Source of the DNA: Antarcticimicrobium sp033791545
Lineage (GTDB): Bacteria; Pseudomonadota; Alphaproteobacteria; Rhodobacterales; Rhodobacteraceae
Assembly: GCA_033791545.1 (NCBI GenBank)
Contig: JASJGL010000036.1
Location: forward strand, 1-64,000
Reading direction: 5' to 3'
DNA: 64,000 nt
Below, piece after piece: positions 61,280-64,000 of this stretch (within the stretch, counting starts at the first letter, position 1; each line of letters begins with the position of its first letter). The translations under genes were made by a program, and so were the position numbers. The notes beneath the pieces were generated by a model. The model saw only the letters and a list, made by a program, of their open reading frames with translations, made no database searches and had not been told where the DNA came from.

Positions 61280-61653
61280 TCAAAGCCGTTTCGGGGTCGT
61301 TTCAGGGGCCGCACAAGGGCCGGGCCCGAGCCGAACTTGGGCCGATCTCGGGCCGGTCGAACGCTGCGGCGGGGCGCCTTGCATATGTCTTGCAATGCCC
61401 CGCCAATCCCCCTAGACAACGACAGCCTGACCGGAGCGATCCGACTCAGGTGTTTTTGCTGTTTTTCCGGGGCATAGGCGGGTTCTTCTCCGCCGCCGCC
61501 AGAACCGGGACTGCGGGAAACCCTACGTAAAGACGACCTGATCTCTGGCGGGCGCCCCGAATTGTCGGGACAAGCGGACCCGGTGAAGACCGAGAGCTCT
61601 GAGGACGCGCAAACCTTCGTGGACCAACCACGAGCAGTTCAGGAGTATATGCG
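61280..61653 (+). ncRNA. Upstream region of rplS, candidate structured mRNA leader
   Basis: A 374-bp gene-free stretch. The last about 100 bases before rplS contain hairpins CGGT-GAAG-ACCG (61581-61592) and TCGTGG-ACCAA-CCACGA (61617-61633), the latter 20 bases before the start codon. An 8-bp stem GGCCCGAG/CTCGGGCC lies at 61323-61354. Ribosomal protein genes often have autoregulatory leaders; I cannot assign a known class. Confidence 0.35.
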
Positions 61654-62040
61654 ATGGACCTGATCGCACAGCTGGAGGCGGAACAAGTTGCCGCCTTGGG
61701 AAAAGATATTCCCGATTTCAAAGCCGGTGACACGATCCGTGTTGGCTTTAAAGTGACCGAAGGGTCGCGTACCCGTGTGCAGAACTATGAAGGCGTCTGC
61801 ATCAGCCGCAAGAACGGCACTGGCATCGCCGGTTCGTTCACCGTGCGTAAGATTTCCTTCGGTGAAGGCGTGGAGCGTGTGTTCCCGCTGCATTCGACCA
61901 ACATCGACAGCATCGAAGTTGTCCGCCGCGGCCGCGTTCGCCGCGCCAAACTGTACTATCTGCGCGCGCGTCGTGGTAAATCGGCCCGTATCGCAGAAGT
62001 GTCGAACTACAAGCCGAAATCGGCCGGCGCCGAAGCGTAA
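61654..62040 (+). CDS. rplS: Ribosomal protein bL19
   Basis: A 128-residue L19. MDLIAQLEAEQVAAL and DFKAGDTIRVGFKVTEGSRT are the usual start; RVQNYEGVCISRKN and GEGVERVFPLHSTNIDSIEV are core signatures, KLYYLRARRGKSARI the end. Length normal with a short C-terminal tail. It is 12 bp before rpmE and may form a separate transcript from trmD given the upstream gap. Confidence 0.97.
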   Translation: MDLIAQLEAEQVAALGKDIPDFKAGDTIRVGFKVTEGSRTRVQNYEGVCISRKNGTGIAGSFTVRKISFGEGVERVFPLHSTNIDSIEVVRRGRVRRAKLYYLRARRGKSARIAEVSNYKPKSAGAEA

Positions 62041-62051
62041 GGAGCGGAGCG

Positions 62052-62273
62052 ATGAGAAAAGATATTCACCCCGATTACCACCTGATCAACGTCAAAATGA
62101 CCGATGGCACCGTGGTACAGATGAAGTCGACCTGGGGCGCCGAAGGCGACCAGCTGGCGCTGGACATTGATCCGACGGTGCACCCGGCCTGGACCGGCGG
62201 CTCCTCGCGTTTGATGGACACCGGCGGCCGTGTGTCGAAGTTCAAGAAAAAATACGAAGGCCTGGGTTTCTGA
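62052..62273 (+). CDS. rpmE: Ribosomal protein bL31
   Basis: A 73-residue L31. MRKDIHPDYHLINVKMTDG and DPTVHPAWTGGSSRLMDTG, with RVSKFKKKYEGLGF at the end, are characteristic. The zinc-binding Cys residues of the C+ form are absent, so it is the zinc-free C- type. It sits directly behind rplS; a terminator follows. Confidence 0.95.
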   Translation: MRKDIHPDYHLINVKMTDGTVVQMKSTWGAEGDQLALDIDPTVHPAWTGGSSRLMDTGGRVSKFKKKYEGLGF

Positions 62274-62300
62274 TCCAACCGCCTTTTACGTCACTGCAAT

Positions 62301-62332
62301 CGCCGTCGCTGGGGTCCAGCGGCGGCGCTTTT
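62301..62332 (+). terminator. Intrinsic terminator of rplS-rpmE
   Basis: CGCCGTCGCTGG (62301-62312) pairs with CCAGCGGCGGCG (62316-62327) with one T-G pair and loop GGT, then CTTTT. Confidence 0.85.
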
Positions 62333-62460
62333 GCATCTGAGCCCTGCCATCGACGCCTCTGGCAGGGGTCTCTACCGCCTCAGCCACTGTCTCTGCCCGC
62401 ATAAAACACAGCGCGGCGCAGAAGGCACAGCGCCACGACTCCCCACGCCGCTTTGGGGTT

Positions 62461-62489
62461 TTGCTTGCAGCCGCCCCAATATATAGTAT
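62461..62489 (+). promoter_or_regulatory. Candidate promoter of mipZ
   Basis: TTGCTT (62461-62466), 17 bases, then TAGTAT (62484-62489) in an AT-rich patch, 45 bp before the mipZ start. The spacing fits a sigma-70-type promoter. Confidence 0.45.
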
Positions 62490-62533
62490 CTGAAAAGGGC
62501 ATTTAGAGCCTAACAAGGGCCGGGGTCGGAACG

Positions 62534-63343
62534 ATGGCGCATATAATCGTAGTAGGAAATGAAAAGGGCGGCGCGGGGAAATCCACCGTCTCGATGCACG
62601 TTGCCAGCGCGCTGGCCCGGCTGGGCCACAAGGTGGCGGCGCTGGATCTGGACCTGCGCCAGAGGTCCATGGGCCGTTACGTGGAGAACCGCGCGGCCTA
62701 TATCAAGGAAAGTGGAGTGGATCTGCCGCAGATTCGACTGCATGCGCTGCCCGAGATTGACCCGGCCACGCTGAACCCCGGCGAAAACGTCTATGATCAC
62801 CGTCTCTCGGCGGCGATTTCCGGGCTGGAGGGGGATAACGACTTTATCCTGATCGACTGCCCCGGTTCGCACACCCGGCTCAGCCAGGTGGCGCATTCAC
62901 TGGCTGACACGCTGATCACGCCGCTGAATGACAGTTTCATTGATTTCGACCTGCTCGCGCGCACCGATCCCAATGGTGAAAAGATCCTCGGCCCCTCGGT
63001 CTATTCCGAAATGGTCTGGAACGCGCGCCAGTTGCGTGCACAAGCCGGGCTGAAGCCGATCGACTGGGTGGTGATCCGCAACCGGGTCGGCACCCAGCGC
63101 ATGGTCAACAAGGAAAAGATGGAGCGCGCGGTCAAGATGCTGTCGAACCGCATCGGATTCCGGGTCGCGCCCGGGTTTTCCGAACGGGTGATCTTTCGCG
63201 AGCTGTTTCCGCGCGGGCTGACGCTGCTCGATCTCAAGGATGTTGGCGTGCGCCAGCTGAATATCTCGAACATCGCCGCACGGCAGGAATTGCGCGACAT
63301 GATGAAAGCTCTGAATCTGCCGGGTGTCACGGTCAAGTTCTGA
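62534..63343 (+). CDS. mipZ: Division plane positioning ATPase MipZ
   Basis: A 269-residue ParA/MinD-like ATPase. The deviant Walker A GNEKGGAGKSTVSMHVASAL is at residues 8-27, LDLDLRQRSMGRYVENR and DFILIDCPGSHTRLSQVAHS follow, and NDSFIDFDLLARTDPNGEK plus ELFPRGLTLLDL match MipZ of Caulobacter. It forms a gradient from ParB-parS at the poles and blocks FtsZ there. It stands alone, with its own likely promoter. Confidence 0.92.
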   Translation: MAHIIVVGNEKGGAGKSTVSMHVASALARLGHKVAALDLDLRQRSMGRYVENRAAYIKESGVDLPQIRLHALPEIDPATLNPGENVYDHRLSAAISGLEGDNDFILIDCPGSHTRLSQVAHSLADTLITPLNDSFIDFDLLARTDPNGEKILGPSVYSEMVWNARQLRAQAGLKPIDWVVIRNRVGTQRMVNKEKMERAVKMLSNRIGFRVAPGFSERVIFRELFPRGLTLLDLKDVGVRQLNISNIAARQELRDMMKALNLPGVTVKF

Positions 63344-63349
63344 GCCGCC

Positions 63350-64000
63350 TCACGTCGCCCCGGTATAGAGCGTGAACAGCTCTTGCGGCTGCGACACCCC
63401 ACGCAGCATATAGCGCCCCAGCGAAACAAGATCATGCGGCCCGCCCAGCGCCGCGTTGCGGATCGGTTCGGACAGGATCACATTCTGCCCCAGCGTGCGG
63501 TGCATGTCTGCCAGCCGCGCGGTCAGATTCACCGCCGGGCCAATCACGGTGAAATCCAGCCGGGTTTCGGCGCCGATATTGCCATAGAAAATCTCACCCG
63601 CATGTAGCGCGATGGTGAAGCCAGTGACGGGCAGGTCCTGCGCCACCCGATCCCGGTTGAGCGCCTCGATCTGCTTGATGAGATCGGCCACCGTGTCCAG
63701 TGCGGCGCGGGTCGCGACCCCATCCTCGGGCAGATCGAACATTGCCAACACCCCATCCCCCATGAACTTCAGGACATGGCCTCCGCGCGCGTGGATGGCG
63801 TCAACCACCACCCCGAAATAGGCGTTGAGCATGGCGATCAGATCGGGGCCGGGGATGCGCTCGGCGAGGCTGGTAAAACCGCTGAGGTCGAAATAGCAGA
63901 TCACCGCATCGATACGCTGAAACGAGCCGCGCTGGATTTCGCCCGAAAGTACCCTTTTGCCCGCATCACGCCCCAGATAGGTGCCCAGAAGATCATAGGC
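63350..64000 (-). CDS. Class III adenylate/guanylate cyclase domain protein (5' part outside window)
   Basis: Only the last 216 codons are present; the frame runs off the right edge. AVICYFDLSGFTSLAER holds the first metal Asp, LKFMGDGVLAMFDL the second, and FTVIGPAVNLTARLADMHRT the third block with Asn. The substrate-specifying Lys and Asp cannot be judged safely. The part before the domain reads LGTYLGRDAGKRVLSGEI, common in Rhodobacteraceae adenylate cyclases. Convergent with mipZ. Confidence 0.85.
   Translation of the reverse strand, partial: AYDLLGTYLGRDAGKRVLSGEIQRGSFQRIDAVICYFDLSGFTSLAERIPGPDLIAMLNAYFGVVVDAIHARGGHVLKFMGDGVLAMFDLPEDGVATRAALDTVADLIKQIEALNRDRVAQDLPVTGFTIALHAGEIFYGNIGAETRLDFTVIGPAVNLTARLADMHRTLGQNVILSEPIRNAALGGPHDLVSLGRYMLRGVSQPQELFTLYTGAT

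Noticed and set aside
62333..62460. tRNA-like segment behind rpmE
   Set aside because: Some GC-rich stems can be drawn, but no TTC arm or anticodon arm could be fitted.

Overview
The window looks like chromosomal DNA of an alphaproteobacterium of the Rhodobacteraceae, most likely the Roseobacter group. Three things point there: high GC with strong third-position GC bias (which produces long antisense shadow ORFs), hallmark gene orders (rsh-DUF2062-pdxJ-acpS-lepB-rnc; hprK-rapZ-EIIA-HPr next to chvG/chvI; atpI-B-E-F'-F separate from F1), and lineage genes such as mipZ and a methylsuccinyl-CoA dehydrogenase-like gene. I see no rRNA, tRNA, CRISPR array, transposase or prophage gene. Both edges cut genes: a possible Crp/Fnr-type regulator on the left and a class III nucleotide cyclase on the right.

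Region by region. 1-5.3 kb: nitric oxide reductase operon norCBQD with two small membrane-protein genes, a divergent DUF1858 gene, and a TTG-N8-CAA site of the NNR/FNR type between them. 5.5-10.9 kb: an acyltransferase, then HPr, mannose-type EIIA, RapZ, short HprK and the ChvG/ChvI two-component system, all on the minus strand. 11.3-17 kb: pckA, a dNTPase, a TauE/SafE exporter and a long acyl-CoA dehydrogenase (probable Mcd), i.e. gluconeogenesis and C2 assimilation. 17-32.6 kb: mostly minus-strand housekeeping genes (recO, era, rnc, lepB, acpS, pdxJ, rsh, rpoZ, folK), interrupted by a mostly plus-strand def/def-like/MaoC/fmt block. 32.7-41.8 kb: NYN-domain gene, ispH, rnhA, a secreted caspase-like protein, a lone receiver domain, two cobalamin genes and a lytic transglycosylase. 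41.8-49.5 kb: smc, a FadR-type regulator and the F0 ATP synthase operon. 49.7-53.5 kb: small regulators (ArsR, LysR) with a transglutaminase-like protein, an EamA transporter and an azoreductase. 53.7-62.3 kb: a plus-strand translation block, ffh - three GNATs - chorismate mutase - rpsP - rimM - two sulfotransferase-like genes - trmD - YegP-like - rplS - rpmE. 62.5-64 kb: mipZ and the truncated cyclase.

How the parts fit. The nor genes remove nitric oxide. The PTS-like proteins plus ChvG/ChvI form a regulatory module next to pckA, the entry to gluconeogenesis; repeated GGTTG elements upstream of pckA may be its operator. The rsh/rpoZ group links the stringent response to ribosome and membrane housekeeping.

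The most unusual items are two tandem paralogous sulfotransferase-like genes coupled between rimM and trmD; three tandem overlapping GNAT genes behind ffh; an intact deformylase paralogue that has lost its catalytic Glu and Cys ligand; a secreted caspase-like protein beside an atypical receiver domain; and several repeat-type candidate operators (pckA, mcd, azoR/LysR, arsR).
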